This document shows positions 33,071 through 48,050 of a stretch of 64,000 bases of DNA, piece by piece. The stretch covers positions 24,066,218 through 24,130,217 of the forward strand of contig CM067356.1 of NCBI GenBank assembly GCA_034190875.2, read 5' to 3'. Both the position numbers and the translations under genes were made by a program. The DNA is from Urechis unicinctus (Eukaryota; Annelida; Polychaeta; Xenopneusta; Urechidae). The notes under the pieces are model-generated. The model searched no databases. It was not told the DNA's origin and worked only from the letters and a program-made list of their open reading frames with translations. The stretch's first letter is position 1; each line of letters starts with the position of its first letter.

Positions 33071-36000
33071 GGAATACTAGACACATTGTCACGCGCGTTT
33101 TTGCCAGACCATTGCGTTTTATTCCAATACACCCATACGGCTGGCTATTAGAGGCTATGACTTATCGAGGTTCATTTTCGATTTGGAGTAGCATATGCTC
33201 GAACATTGGAAAATGTATAATATAATATAGATTTAGCTTTAAACTTTGCCAGGGCAAGCAAACTTTAAGCGCGTTATGACGGCATCATATATTTCGAAAC
33301 CAGAAATCTCAGGAGCATATTTTGTGACCTACAGATTTAATCACTCCCGTAAATACAACGTACCACAAACATGGATTCAAGTTAACGCACCATCAGTGTC
33401 CCCCTTTCCAAGGTTTACACAATCAATTAATATATGATATATATCGTTACAATTTTGAAGTAATACTTTTATGATCTGCCGTCTCTATATATCATAAATG
33501 CTGTTCCCGAAACAACAAGCCCATACAGCTCGCAAAGGACATATGGTCTCTATCCGAGGTGCATATTATCATCGTTTGTAGAGAAGCATATGCCTTTTAT
33601 CGCTGCTCCACATTATTGAGCAACCTCCCCGTAAAGAGCAAGCTTTCATGTATCTTCGTGTGACAATAGTGCAGCTCACAGCATGGTGATATTAGAGGGC
33701 TGGTGAAATTACTGTCTTCATCTGATGAGCAATAACACCGCTAAGGCCATCTGTAAAGGTGATTTCTAATCAACAAGTAAAGCCCCGCAATTTAACATTT
33801 GCTAAACATCCTAGTCTGTTAACTTTCAGCAGTACACCGTTTATCTTTCATATGTATGCTATACAAGCACCACAACAATTAGCAGGAAGGAAGAAAGTTT
33901 TAAACCGTCTTGCAACAGGAACACAGTCAATGAATTGGAATTGTAGTTCTAAGGAGATGCAACATATCGGGTAATTGGACCAAGCAAAACCAATGATGTG
34001 AGGTATTACTACGCAATTTCGTTTCAATCACGTCTTAGGGGAGATGACTTGTGCTCTCAGCCTCATTTGTCACTTAGCAACGAGCGTCCAAGCAATTGGT
34101 GCTACGAGATTGCGTTTCCTGTTAATTGAATGCATCTACTTTGAAAGACTTTCGTATTTATTACCAGCAGGATGTCATTAAGCAATATGAAACAAACATT
34201 GTGGAAGATCTTTCGCTTAGACGTCTATGATGCGTCCTTCTCTGAATGATGCGAACAAATCCTATCAGAGCTGTACAGTGCCTTATCTGTGTTTTTGTGA
34301 TTTATTTTGCAAATTTACTTTACTGACAAATATTGCAATACATTGTTTTTTGACGGTGACGTATATCGTTATATTGTCATCAGTGTATTTTAATGAAAGC
34401 CATTTACGTAACTATCGATTCGAATGCGAATATAATTATTTGAATTAACTTGTAAAGGTTGCTTGTTGTTCCTATCTTTGATATTCAAGACCAAACATCA
34501 GAGTAAACTACACAATGCATATGCGCAATGTGCAATTTACTTAATACCCAATCAATTTTATTGCATAACAGTGCCAAAATGCCTAGGTACATGTGTGAAT
34601 ATTGTATTCAGGTTGGGGAATGCTGTTTCGAGCAAACTTTATTATTTTTAATTGAAATTTCAGCATGGCTGTTATCTGTTTATGTACAAGATATTGTTTG
34701 GAACGTGCTTGATGGAACACATCATTTGCCAATTTATTATAATATGTAGTGACGCAACCCGCCAATCAGAATGATCACATTTGCATGCATTAAAGCAAAC
34801 AACCCATGGCGCCTTGCAAATAACTAATTATTAGAGTACCTCAGCACAATTTCGCATTCCATCGCAGCTGCCAGCTGCAAGCAATTTCCAACATTTTCCG
34901 CCAGCAAACCTATAATAGTTTAGGGGGTAGTGCCAATATGTCAAGAATGTGGTTAAGGATTATCCAAGATTTTCCGACAATATTGCCCGGTCATTGTTCG
35001 GTATGAAAAAGACCAGCTGTAGTCCATTACGCGTAACACTTGCAATAATACGGTGCTTGATTGCGATTAACTTGACGATTGGTAAAGGAATCCTGTCGGC
35101 GAGTTTTTCGACTGATGAATGATTCTCTGCCTCATTTGGCGGTTAAGGTAAACGGCGATACAGTTGCTGGATCATGCTGCGACGGCCATCTTCAAAATAT
35201 TCCAGTGCGGAGTACGTACAATATCCAGCCTATTACCGTTAGGTGCATTGGTATGTTTTTATAATATGATCACAAACTTTGTGTCTTCTAAGTTGATAAA
35301 TTGCCTACCATTACAGTGATAGAGCATCCGATTGGTGTAAAGCGCAATAATTTGTAATTTTCCTTAGACTGGTACTAATATAACATATCAATATATCTTA
35401 AACACGAATGGATCATTGTTTATTCTAAAGTATTGACCGGGCAACAATAGGTTATTGTTTATTGACAGTATACCTGATTTGTAAGCATCAGCGCGAAGCT
35501 AGATCTGTGGTACAATCCAAGCATAATGCACACTTCCAGGCAATTGCATCTCATTTCCATATCCACAGGTTGCCGGATATTAAAGTATGTGGTTTTATAG
35601 AGGGTCTTATTGGCGTTGGGTAGGCTCGCATGATAATCAGTTTTACCGTGGTTAATATAATGCTCTTTTGTGGGGTGTTCCAAGAACCAACACGGTTACT
35701 TCTTAAGCATGTTGAGTGCCAGAAATGAACACCACTATGCACTCTTGGTCACGTGACAAATGTAAGTATTATTGTGTTTTAAAGTAGGAATATGAGGCAC
35801 ATGATGCCGTGACAACAGTTAGTAAAATTTGACGAATGGGTAATCTAGCTGTCTCAATATGTGCGTTTGCGATGACAATATGAACTAACCAAGAAGCATG
35901 TTAACGTTATACAGAGGTCGGCCCTAGCTCCATATTACGCACATTAGGTGGAGCATGACCTCACATTTGTTATTCGAGGAAAGTGAATATTTCATTCATC

Positions 36001-37306
36001 ATAAAATTGAGTGCTTCTCAACGTCCGTGAATTTAAGTGTGTAGATTCTTACGAATAATGGCATGTGATGTCAACCGATGAGCGCAGTTTGCAAATAAAA
36101 CTACCGTATTAATGTAACAGATTGAGCATGTCAAAATGCAAATGTATTAACATCAAAATATACTACTTCGAAGGATATCAATATTTCTGGTTTCATAATG
36201 ATTCAGTTGATTATCTAACTTGCTTATAGGAAAGCAATTGACACAAGGTGACAGTTTGGGCAATTAAGGTCGCAATCATTGAACAGTAATGTGAGGATTT
36301 TTGTGAAGCACATTTGGAGTGCTAACATGTAGACAGTGTCATCTGTGTCAATGTTACGGTTTAGTTTGGTCCGACCAGCGTTAAGTATTCGCGACTGATA
36401 TATCTAGCATCTATCCCTTAATCTATCAATCGCGCAAAGAGTCAATGATCACATGATTTGTATGAATAAGTTCCCGATTATTGTGCAGGGACAGACAAAA
36501 CCCATTACAGTTGTTTGATAAACATATTAAGCAAGCAATAGTTTTGAATAAAAATGAAATCATAATAAAGCATAAACATTAAATGTCAGTGGAATCCAGA
36601 ACTAAACTGCCAACACGTGTTTGATTATCGACCAGGCACATTTGTAGGTTCAAATAATATGTTCTTATGTTCTTTCCTGACTTTTCAGACGAAACAATGC
36701 ATAATTATTTGGAATTGTATGTAGGTGCTTGAACTGGAAAACATGAAATCAAGCAATATTAAGGCCATAAATTCTTGTTTTACAACACACTTATAAAACG
36801 AATGTCTGCTTTCTATCAGGAGCAGTAGTATGAAAGAAATTATCTTGGAGATGCAATAACTCGATAATCATCTTGAAATCTCAACACTGCAGTGAAAGTT
36901 ACTTGAAATTACTGTCTTTTCTTAAGCCTTTTGATGTTTAAATATCGCTGAAAAACACCAACTGCATCGACGTCGGTAACTGCAAAGGTTTATTAAGACT
37001 CTAAAAAAGACGAATAACTGTTACTCTTTTCAAAAGCCAGTGTCTTCCATCACTATAGTGAGCAGGAGGCTGATTTACATAGGATGCTTCTGTCTAATGC
37101 CAAGTAGTAGTTTACAAAACTCGTGGCAGTCCTGGGTGTGATAAGTCTTTAAAGGCAGCTGCATGGATTTAACAATCATTGTTTTAGAGGATATGGTTGT
37201 TGATCAGCGCTACTATATGGAAAGACGTTGGTGCTTATAATCACGCCATTATTTGTGCGTTGTTGTTGTCTAACGGTACGATAATGTAACAGGGCCTGTA
37301 GCGATT

Positions 37307-37415
37307 TGTCTAGCTCATTTAGGTGTAATATTGTACGGTGTTTTTGCCAAAGTGCAACACACACGACAGCTGAGGGATGCTGGTGCTTGGTGAATTTGAC
37401 GTGATGGGGTTTCAC
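37307..37415. repeat. Old diverged direct repeat in spacer (partner 31,100-31,207)
   Basis: Counterpart of the block at 31,100-31,207 in the same orientation. A minus-strand open frame spans it (37,176-37,415) but has no recognisable motif and is not preserved in the partner. Confidence 0.6.
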
Positions 37416-39120
37416 ATATAGAATAACGTTTTGTTACGTTTCGAACACGTGGTTGGCTCATATGGTTCTGAAGACTTGGCCGAATAGTGAGTTGTCAATA
37501 ATACTTTTGGTTCACTTTATTGTTCTCGTGGTTTGTGTTCTCCTTTTTACATCGGACACTGCATAGCGACAAACGCATCAGTCTACATCTAACGCGTATG
37601 AAGTTGATAGCAATTTACGACGAATATAATGCAATATCATGCCACCTGACGTGGTTAGGGTTCAGCAGGGGCTGGGGCTATGGTCAAAGTTGAATAACTC
37701 GACTAATGCCGGCAAACTGGTTTTCAGTTGGAATCATCAGAGAACGCAGTTACAAAATTAATTCTAATTGCATGTGAATGTTAAGGTCTGATCGTGCCAC
37801 AAACCTAATTACACGCGATATCACTACTGCAGCGTTATCATTCTAAAGTAGATGTACATATTGGACATAAACAAAACGGAAAACCTCAACAAATGAGTCG
37901 AACTAATCGATACCCCGGACCATCGCATCAGCCGGGAGGGGTTGTGTATAGGTGAAGAAACTTGCGGCGTAGATCTACTAGCTCATCATTCAAATGAAGA
38001 GCTAATGTGCTATGCATATATTGGCTGTGAATCTTTATAACTATACCGTTTGTTATAACAATTGCTGGATATTTAGCAATGGTTATTTAGACGTGGTGAT
38101 TATTCGATGGCGTATAGTAAAAATGAAAACACGATTGTATCAAGCCTTCCTCAGTAAATCTCCATGTATCGGTGCATTCGTCAGACAATATGTGAGATAA
38201 TCAAGGGTATAATTGTCAGCGTTATAAAGCAATCCAGATTAAGGGCACTCCCAAGGACAGAACATCCCATCTATATATTCCTGCAGTGGTCTGTAGTAAG
38301 CAACATAATACAGATAAGTGAGCTGCTGCATAATGTGAGAGGGTTGGCCTTTGATATGCTTTGAAGGCAGCACATGCATGACAGTGATAGCACAAAATAC
38401 TGGCCGTTAATAGTGTCAGGAAAGCGTGAACCCAAGGTCAAGTCCAAATTCCTCTTAAAGCTGAGACTTGTATATGGGGAAAATGCTTAGGTATCAGAAA
38501 AAAAGGCCCTAATATTGGCAATTCACTCGTTAATCATTAGCTACCCGGCAATTGGTACCATTGCTGAGCAGTGAATATTTGTCATTATTGCGCGCTGGAA
38601 GAGAATGTGGGTGTGGTTCGGCCGGGACTGAATAACATGGCGCCTTGATTAACCTGACCACGGCTACTGCCAGTCGTGGTCATTGCCATTTGGGCACATT
38701 ATATGTTGAAACACTGCTACTACAATCTGCGTGGCTCCTGTTGTAATATAACGTGAATATCGTTCCTAACAATGACATCGCAATATGTATGAACTCATGA
38801 TTATAGAAATACAGAACGCGTGTGGCCAAAGTATTTAGTTCCACTGGATGGTTCGATGGGGAGCTATCGAATCAATGTTTCACTCTACTTTCGGCAAAAT
38901 ACATGGCTACCCGTTTTTGAGTCGTTAATATAAACATTTATTGTATATATGTTGTGGTGCGCTAAGCAGGCTATAACGTGAGATACCAGAACACCAACAA
39001 TCCTTATGTTGGGCCCAGCCGTTAGAGGCAGATATAATAAAGAATTATTAGATATTATTAACTCAATTACCTCTTATTCAGCAACACACATCATGTCGAG
39101 TGGCAAATATAACCACAATA

Positions 39121-42100
39121 ATAGCTTCAGTTTAACCGCATATCGTTTTTGGCTCCCGTATTTAGCTGGCTTGTGCCCGAGTCTTTGTGGGAGGTCATGC
39201 GGCTCATAATGGGCAGATCAGAGTCGGCCTACAAGCAGGAACCATCTTTCCTCCTTTCACTTAAATCTAAACGACATTCTTTCGGACCTTTCGTCGTGCC
39301 TTTAGAACATTCAATGAAGAAAACATAAGACTCCTTTTGGCCTACTAGTGCGTTGTCTTGTTGATTCATCCCTGAGCAACTTCATCTGCATCTTTAAGCA
39401 CAACAATCAGTTATCTTCTTTGTTGCAAATTGGGAAAACGACATTAGCTCTAAATGAGTCAGGTGATTGTAACGTTGTCTTTTTACATTGTATAGTATAG
39501 TTAGATACATACAGAAACAGAATACTCATTACGCCCATAATGTTTCCTTTGCAGCAGACGGAAGAACGAAAAAAAGTATCTCTTCGTCCCTATGCTGTCT
39601 ATTTTGCTATCACTCGCCATGCTCATGGCACGTCCCAGAAGAGGGAGAAATTTACAAACTACTTTCAGAACGAATATCATGCAATCCTATCCACATTCAC
39701 ATCAACCTTCAATAAACCAAATCCGGTCACTTACGGATAGGATATAAGATGCCATTGCCTGGAAGTGTGTTTTTATATGTAGATATTACGTGCATATTTA
39801 GCTTATTTGCATATATCTCACGAGAGAATAACTGTTATAATTATCGTAACAATCATCGACTCATGCACATGCAATTAAATTTCAATGATTTAATGGTAAA
39901 ATATTTAGGATTGAAACGCCATCGTGGCCTGCTAAGGTGTTTACTTGGTCATTACTAATATGTGCATGTGAAGTACCTCTATCCAGCCTAGACGAAGCCA
40001 TATTTTGTTGTTGTTGTTGCTATTGTTGTTGATGCTATTGCTATTCTAAGGTCTGGCAGGATTTTCCGTACACAAACTAGTAGATTCTTAACCAGATCCT
40101 TGTAATGAACAGACTACTCTTACTGAAAGAGATGGCAAGGAGTCCGTTTATACGCCATAAGACTGGTGCCTTACTAAACTGGTAAATTGCTACACGGAGG
40201 TTACATAGTCTAATAATTGGTGATTTATAAGGCGACAAAAGGCAGAATCAGTTTACCCAGAGGTCTCTCTGGAATGAGATTGGCTTGATAAATTGACAAT
40301 AGATGTTCCTTCTCCGTTGGGAGTGCGCGTTAACACATGCAAATGTTTCAAAATATTCTTGACTGTGGCACGTTGTATATAAATCATGCATCATAGAATA
40401 AGCGAAGGTCAGAGTGTCGGGAAAGACGAATGTAAGGCAGGTGTTTCAGGCCAAATATATATTGCCTCAATCTAAAACTGGCACGCATTTTTGAAAAAAG
40501 AGCATAATAGAAACGATGTTATAATCAAATAAGGTTTCTTTTATATGGATACGGATGTCATGTGATACGTAGGATAAAAAATAATTAACAAATGCCGCTG
40601 TGTGTTCAGCTACAGTAAATCATGTTTTAATTGGAAACTGATGCTTGCTTAAATAATGAAATTAAAGTATTGTACCGTATAAGTATAACGGTTACAACAT
40701 ATCGTTGTATGAGTCACGCCTTATATAAATCGTGCAAATTGAAATATTATTTCCTGTAAGTCAAACACGACATCATCAAATAGTATATTATGAACTACGG
40801 AATCTCGAGTCCCATTTCATTATACCCCACCCCATCTCAGAGATGAATGCAACACATTTAGCTGTGTTTGTTTTATGTTTGCACATCGGCGTAGAATCCC
40901 TTCCCATGAGTTGCATCCGTGCGTGTTTGCATTACATGGCACAATATCACACACATTACCTTGAGTTGGATATAAAGATGAATGCTGAACGTACAACAAG
41001 TGGCCAAATCTTCTTAGCTAAGTGGTCCTATGTCGTATATCGAATGTGTCGTACAACGCAAGCATATATCAAGCTGTATTTCAAGTAAGCACTGTATCCA
41101 CACCATTTACAGATTTTTATAGGCGTGACTCTAGAGACATTCGCGTGGCTGATAAGTTACACAATGGCGACAAAATTATCATGTGAAGGGCAACTTAAAT
41201 CACTCGAGGCTATTGATGATCACCAGCTGGAGGAATCTTCAAATATCTGCAAACAATAGTAGAAGCTTGAAGTGGGCAACGAGTAACCATAGTCATAGCG
41301 CCATCTAGTAGACCAAGGAAGCAAACCACTACATTAGTATTCATGATCATTGCAAATACATCATGATCAAGCTGTCTTTCCTGTGACATGAGTGTCTTAG
41401 ACATTGACTCCTCACTGTAATGATTTCAGCCGTGCCAGTTTGTGTTACTGTTTAGCACAGTACTTTTAGGTGGTAAACACCGGTTTTTATTGACCAGATG
41501 ATTGTTCTGACAGGCAGCATAATGTTGTGGACGTATCTGGCAATGAGCTTTACAGGGTTCCAAAATAAAGTGTCCAAACAGGGTTACGAGACATGCTACA
41601 AGAAGCAAAAAATTTTACACCCAAGCCCAACAAATTTATCTACGTTTAAAGCACCTGTCAGTCATTCATACATGCAACAATCAGCGTACTTTCCTTGTCA
41701 GGCTGCACACAACGGGTTAAAAATGATAAGCTCTGTCACAGGCTAAAGTCGCAAAATGCAGGATTGTTTTGCAAAACTGCAGATGACCCGCTACTCAGTA
41801 TAATGAACCAATTCCTGTATTCCGCGTGGTTTTAGGCTTTGATCGATCTCAGTTCTTGCCAGGGATAATGGGCAAGCACCCAAAGCTTATTGCTATTGCT
41901 TGATAGTTCGTTTATTATTTAACAAAATGTTCATGGTAGTTTTTATATAGCTGATGATAAACCATGACATTTGGCCCAGATCCATTTATTTGAGTTCCAA
42001 TAACATATGTAGATAAAACATCCAAAGCTAAATTATTTAATATATTTCGCAAGCTCGGCCACATTTGTATTAACCAAATCTAATACAAATACATGACCAG

Positions 42101-45100
42101 TGATGACTGGCAAAAACGTGGCTATTGTCGGTTTCTTCATAGGGCAAGCTATTGTAGCATTTGAGAGGTAGTGTATATTTGCGGACAATCAACGTCATGT
42201 AGCCGCAGCTAGTACCAATTTGTTTTGCTATTGCAGGATAGTTTTTAAAGCTGTACACATTTATCAGATATCTGCAAACAATTTTCCCTAGTTCTATCTC
42301 AATAGACTCAATATCAGCGATTTTCTAGTTGTTGCATTTCTGACCAAAGCAACGTCTACAATGCATGCATGCGAAAGATATCGCTGTAATTCGTATCATT
42401 TCCAATTTTAACCTTCACTTAGTTTACCACGAACTGTGTTGCATTGTGCATCATTGCGGCAAAAGAACACAATCACATTGTGTTTACCACTCTGAAATCC
42501 TCTGTGCTCTTGGCGAAAGTTGTAATGAGAGTGCGAGTACAACTGTACGGACAAACGCAGTTAGCGTATATCATTTAATGTCAACGGATGTCGTTTGTAT
42601 ACACAGAATATAATTTCTAGACTATGGCTATGCGTTTATGTCACATACATCAGACTCTACCACCTTAATTTGGTGAAGACAACAACGTCTACAGTTAAAC
42701 CTCGAAGAAATGCGAATTGTAGGCTTACTTCTCCCTCCTCGGCAAACCACTCTTTGACCAATATGCGCATTCGTCCCTACCGTGCATTTATCCATGTTAG
42801 ATATAACTATGTTTCAGCAAAGCACGGGTAACAGCACTTCGTTGGCTATGCAATCAATTTATTATAGTGGTCATTGTGTTTCTCTCTCCCGTAGTATTTT
42901 TGGATGTTCATTTTATTTGTAATATAGTCAAGTCACAAAATAGACTGAATATAATAAAATGCAGACCTTAACAGATTCATATTGGAATCGCCTTACTGAT
43001 GTGGACTAGGGAAGCATTCGATATTTGTACTTAAGCGTGTACCGAAAATAAGTTGCCACACCGAGTTAGAATTAAAACTTCTTTCCCTTTCATAGGTTAT
43101 ATTTTTTAAGGCATTTCTCCTACGTACACCCTTCAAGGTCACACATCCGAATGGATATTCAGAATCACAGCCTGAAATTGTAGTTTTGCCATATGCATCT
43201 TCGAGGAGACTGATCATTTCAGCGTAGGTGACAAACACGAAATTGTCTGTACCGTTTCCAATTATGCTTAGGTTTACTGCCTATTCATTCACTAATCGAA
43301 TTGATACGGATAAATTATTATTAAAGTTATATTGCAGAGTGTTTTGCTAAACTAGGTGTAAATATGGTTGCTCTGTTACAGAACATAAACAAGAGCCTTT
43401 GCTCAAATTAACTGGATGACTCAGTAGTACAGTGATCAAAACCTACTGAGTCCATGTGAATAACGTAGCGATGACGTAGCAATAATCTTCTGCATTGGTT
43501 GTTTGATGTTTCAGCTGACAGTCTGATTGTAATAAATACGAAAGTCCTTACACGCTGCATTCGCTTGTAACGAACTCCATAGCATTAAATCAGCTGCTTG
43601 GGCAAAAAGGCCTATTTTGGCATGGTGGGATATGATACTGAGAGTGTCCTGGTCAAACCCTGAATGACGTTATTGAAACAAAACTGCTACGAAACAATTT
43701 CTCGCATCGTTGGTTTTGTGTTGCAGAATCACCCGTTAGTCGTTTAGACTGTATCAGTATATTGGAAGACTCTTACACACTATTTTCATACAGCGAATAT
43801 TTTTGTGCTAAAATACCATGCGTGCGACTGGTATTTATTTACTCTGGGTAATTTACCTCATGGCATATGTCGTTGTAGGCACATTATCTAGTGATCATGT
43901 AAATGATACTGACTTTTCATTAAGCTTGCAATTCAATATCACTGTATGATTGTCCAATATTTTGTTTAATAAGTGCAGCAATATATAAGCCAATCAAAGT
44001 CTATTACCGAACGAATGGTGTATATCCATCGCTTGAAATGTTTGCATAATCATTATACTTTGCGTTCGTTTTACAACATAAGGTTTCTTGCTGATGTGCT
44101 TGCTAAGGTATATATTCATCATTTTGTTTGGTTATTTAACAACCTGTCTTTCATAAAATAATCAGCAACCCAGATGGTAATACAAAGTGCGATTTCTAGC
44201 AATATTTGTAAACTCAGGACAAAGCTGTCAAGCATTTAAGGAGCTTTAGAAGGTTGTTATCCAACATCACTAGCATCCACAAACCCATCAACCCGTGGAC
44301 GGAGAAATACCTAAACTTAATTGAGTATTGTTATCTTCCTGCCAAACATTAAAGATTCTTTTTCAAGACATTTGAGTGAATGATAAATTTTGCTCAGAGA
44401 CAAGACAAATGCATAAAAGATATGGCTCATTAGTGCGGTGCAATCCTTTGTCGTGACATAAAGCTGATGACGTGATTCAGTAACAGCAATTATATACCTC
44501 ATATAGATAACATGGTCGATAGAGCATGGCAATACCGTCTACTCTGTCGATGTACCAAGCAAGCCAGGCAAAACAAACAGCTAGAGATTATCAGAAAACA
44601 GCCCAGGCGGCGTCTGCTTCAGGCATCAATTGGTCAATCATCTTTGACGGAGATGTTTATTTTTTCCCTGGTGTTCAAAGTGAATACGATGTTTACTGCT
44701 CTGTTGTTTAATTTCTGGTTATGCCATTAGCTTTATTAATTGCAATGGATTCCTGTTGTCTGCCCACCCCCCACCCCCACCCCCCACCCCCCGAGTGATT
44801 TGACTGCCACACCAAACCCAACAGTTACAAGATAAAACCTTGACAAAATACCTACATGTACAAACACAAACCACGTCAGATCAATAAGCAACGACAAGTT
44901 CACCTGGTGGTCAGATGTACAATATTACGTTGGTTATTCTAGTCATTGCTTTGAGTGGGAACTATCGAGCAAATCTCGTTTTGGAGGCCATCTATAAAGT
45001 CAATTTGTATTGCTTGGCGTCCACCTAATGTAATCTTTCAAGCCAGCAGTATATATTGTTATTTATGTCGCAGAAAAGACCACATCATGCACGAAGTAAC

Positions 45101-46670
45101 TGCGTGGGAATATTCGACAGATGGTCTCCCCTTGAAATAGCCATGCTGCCCTTTTTACTTATCTATAGGCATTCATTTCGCGCATTAATTAACCGTCGGT
45201 TACCTTTGATGCTATTTTGTTTTGCTAAAGCAATATTAGAATTGTTTTTGTAATCACTGCCCATGCATTTGACCTTGCGAATTTATCATGTAATCTCATC
45301 TAATCTTGCAAGTATAAGTCATGGAATCCGAGGCAGTACACATAAATATAATTATCCACAGCCTGACAGACCAGTCAAATCAACGCCATCATTCTTATTT
45401 TGTATCAGAAATAGTTCCTGGCATCCAATGTAGATTTTATAATTTAGTTGCGGAATAGTTCATTAAAAACTCTTATAGATCATGTATCCTTGTCTTCGGT
45501 CGAACCATTATATGCAAAATGGATCCGTTTCAAGCAATATATTGATATCGTCCGAAAGCGTTATGGCATTTGATGGGAACTCTGCAATAAGAGGTGATCG
45601 CATTAGGCCATCAAACATACATTCACGAGTATTCCAATCCAGAGTCAATTGAAATTTCATTGTAGCAATTTAATCTGCAAGCACGTAATCAAGTTGGGCT
45701 CACAAGGCGGAATGAGAATGGATTGCATCGAGATTTCCTTTTTTTTGATATATACGAGAGAGCCAAATGCCAATAGACTCTGCCAAATAGACAAAATCAA
45801 TGGCTGCAGGCTTTCTACTCCGATATAAATCACAACATTTATAACCCCTGTGCGTTTTACATCGTTATTCGGTGTAGTATAAAATTCTAGCTAAGAGATA
45901 TCGTTCAATTCGAAATCAGCGAACATCATTGTTTCAACTTTAAGCAACTTCACCTAATAAAGTGATCGCATATACCAACCAGCAGGCATAATATCACACC
46001 CGGGCAATATATCTTACAATCTACGCCTGGACTTTATAACGTGATTTGAGCACGAGGTAGGCTATATGATACGAAATTCTTTGTTAATCGTAACCAGGGT
46101 TGTGATATAAACAGACGGCCTCGGCAGATTTAAACAATGTATAGTTATATGTCAAGACTCAAGGTCGTGAGATCAGGATTGCTCCTATGCTCTGCCACAT
46201 TATGTTTGTATATCCAATGACATTAACTCATTTAAGAACTTAATAAATGTATTACGTTACATAATGCGTCTGAAGTTGAAAAAGTACTGCAGTAATTTGG
46301 TGATATAATTATTAAATCGAATATTCCATTCCAAATGATCACAATCGATCACAAATATCTAGGAGAGTTGTCATTCGTTAGCATGCCATATGTGTTTAAT
46401 CTATCTCATTGCTGGGATAACAAAAAACGTACTTCAAAATGCGCCTGTCAATTTTTGAAACTTTATCCTATCTGCTCGAATTCATCGACATTTTATTTAT
46501 TTATCTGATTGTCTTAGTGGAATAATGCTCTTCGTTTACATGCTCATATTTAAGGACAAAACAATATTCTTTACAATTGTGCTAGAGTTCTAGAGTAATT
46601 ATTCATTCCCGGATGTACATTGTCATGTGCAAGAGAACGCCTGATGCGTTATGCCATCATAACACACCTT
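39121..46670. other. Non-coding stretch, copy 2, upstream of Polinton remnant
   Basis: This is the counterpart of 1-6,917 with no convincing gene. 43,349-44,394 (1,046 bp) is absent from copy 1, where the junction shows a single TTTTGCT; copy 2 has TTTTGCT at both ends (43,342-43,348 and 44,388-44,394). 45,540-45,755 and 45,820-46,490 also lack copy-1 counterparts. Confidence 0.55.
44762..44793 (-). repeat. C-rich tract, potential G-quadruplex on minus strand
   Basis: Five runs of three to six C are separated by single A residues. The minus strand therefore has five G-runs with one-base loops, a strong quadruplex pattern. Copy 1 has only CGCCCCCG at the equivalent place (about 4,620), so the tract expanded after duplication or collapsed in copy 1. 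Confidence 0.85.
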
Positions 46671-46673
46671 AAT

Positions 46674-46911
46674 GCCTTGCATCGGCAGGACTTGCCAACA
46701 ACCTGCATATTTCGTCCCCTTAGAACAAAACGCACAAGCTTGGCATTGACCCGCTTTCTAAGATTCTCCAGAGTTGTTCATCAACTTGTATAGGTTTTTT
46801 TTCAAAGTCGCCAGTGGCCACCTTTCTGAGATCCGTATTCATTCTGATGTTGGGCTCCATCCATGGTCTCTGGCCAAGGAGAGAGCTATGTGAATCTCTC
46901 TAAGCCTCATC

Positions 46912-46999
<88 letters not shown>

Positions 47000-48050
47000 G
47001 TGAGAGGGAGAGAGTGAGAGACAGAGAGAGAGCGATTTAGATACCTGTAGTGGATCACGTACTTGCGTAGGTTGGGTACCATTTTCTCATCCCCAGAGGG
47101 GGTTCCCACTAGTTTGACAACCATTCCATTTTTCGACAGCATTCGGTCCTCTGTACACTACACATTACAGGATGGTTTGTATGGCCATCACATCTCAGCA
47201 CTTCATATCCATAGCCGCAGCTCTCATGTTGATCCATCTTCTGAGTGTTGCTCTTAGGCCCAGTGTAGGGCCTGCAATTTTGACTGTAAATGCCTCAAAG
47301 TGGGTGTGGATAATGTAGAGGGCCAGAAGCTGCTTGTGTCAGGTTTGAAGGGAGAGCTTGATTTTCCCCTCATTTGCTTATTTGGCATCTCAATCCGATC
47401 TAGGTTGTTTTTCTTCTCGACCTTGTCAATCTGGGATATCAGCGTGGGGGTATTGATACATGTAGGCTGTCTTGGTCGTTTTAGTATGACGTTTGTTTTG
47501 TATGAATTGTTTATTTGTTCAAAGCAAACTGAATAGACCACCAAAGACAATTATGGTCTTTATTTTTAACATTTATTATTGTTTTCGTTTTTGCAGTTAT
47601 TTTATGAGACACCTCTGAGTGGCTGGTGGCGAGATATGTCTAGCCAACGAGTTTTACCTTCTTCAAATACCCAGCCGAATCCTTTCTGCGTCCAATTTTC
47701 AAACCGTTCTTAGGTATCAACACCACGCCTGTCTTGATAATCTCATCAGGAGTTAGAATTGACTCGAAGTGCAAGCTGGAACTCTATTCATTTCAGCTGT
47801 TTAATTTCAAAGTCAATTTTGGTATGCATCAGCATATTCTTGAAGAACGCATGTGTGTCCTTGCTGAGGGGGTAACCCTCAGGGGCACCTGGTAGTATTT
47901 ATTGGCCCCTCTGTTGCCCATACTTTCAATAGTCTAGTGGATCCGACGCCATACTTTTTTTTCGCGGCACCAAAAGAGATTTTCCCCTTGTCTGCACCGA
48001 GGGTTTGCACTACTTCTTCGGAGAGGTATTCTGCGGATGGCATAGCTTTG
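46674..48050 (-). pseudogene. Polinton DNA polymerase remnant, copy 2
   Basis: Minus-strand blocks equivalent to copy-1 positions 9,031-9,350 and 9,947-10,860 remain. They include the helix-turn-helix-like GAAKKKYGVGSTRLLKVW segment (around 47,970) and the N-terminal INVKNKD-type motif near 47,516-47,584. The palm HSDTDS motif is absent. A GA microsatellite (46,914-47,032) interrupts it. This copy retains a short segment near 46,805-46,830 (a GTGGCCACTGGCGACTTTG-type stretch read on the minus strand) that copy 1 has lost, so each copy decayed independently. Confidence 0.8.
46914..47032. repeat. GA microsatellite, about 119 bp
   Basis: Nearly pure GA dinucleotides with a few GGG and TGAG interruptions near the right end. 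Copy 1 has only CCGAGAGATAAG at the equivalent place (about 9,242). Ser-Leu repeat frames on the minus strand are artefacts. Confidence 0.97.

Noticed and set aside
46900..47142. 80-codon Ser-Leu repeat frame
   Set aside because: Translation of the GA microsatellite.
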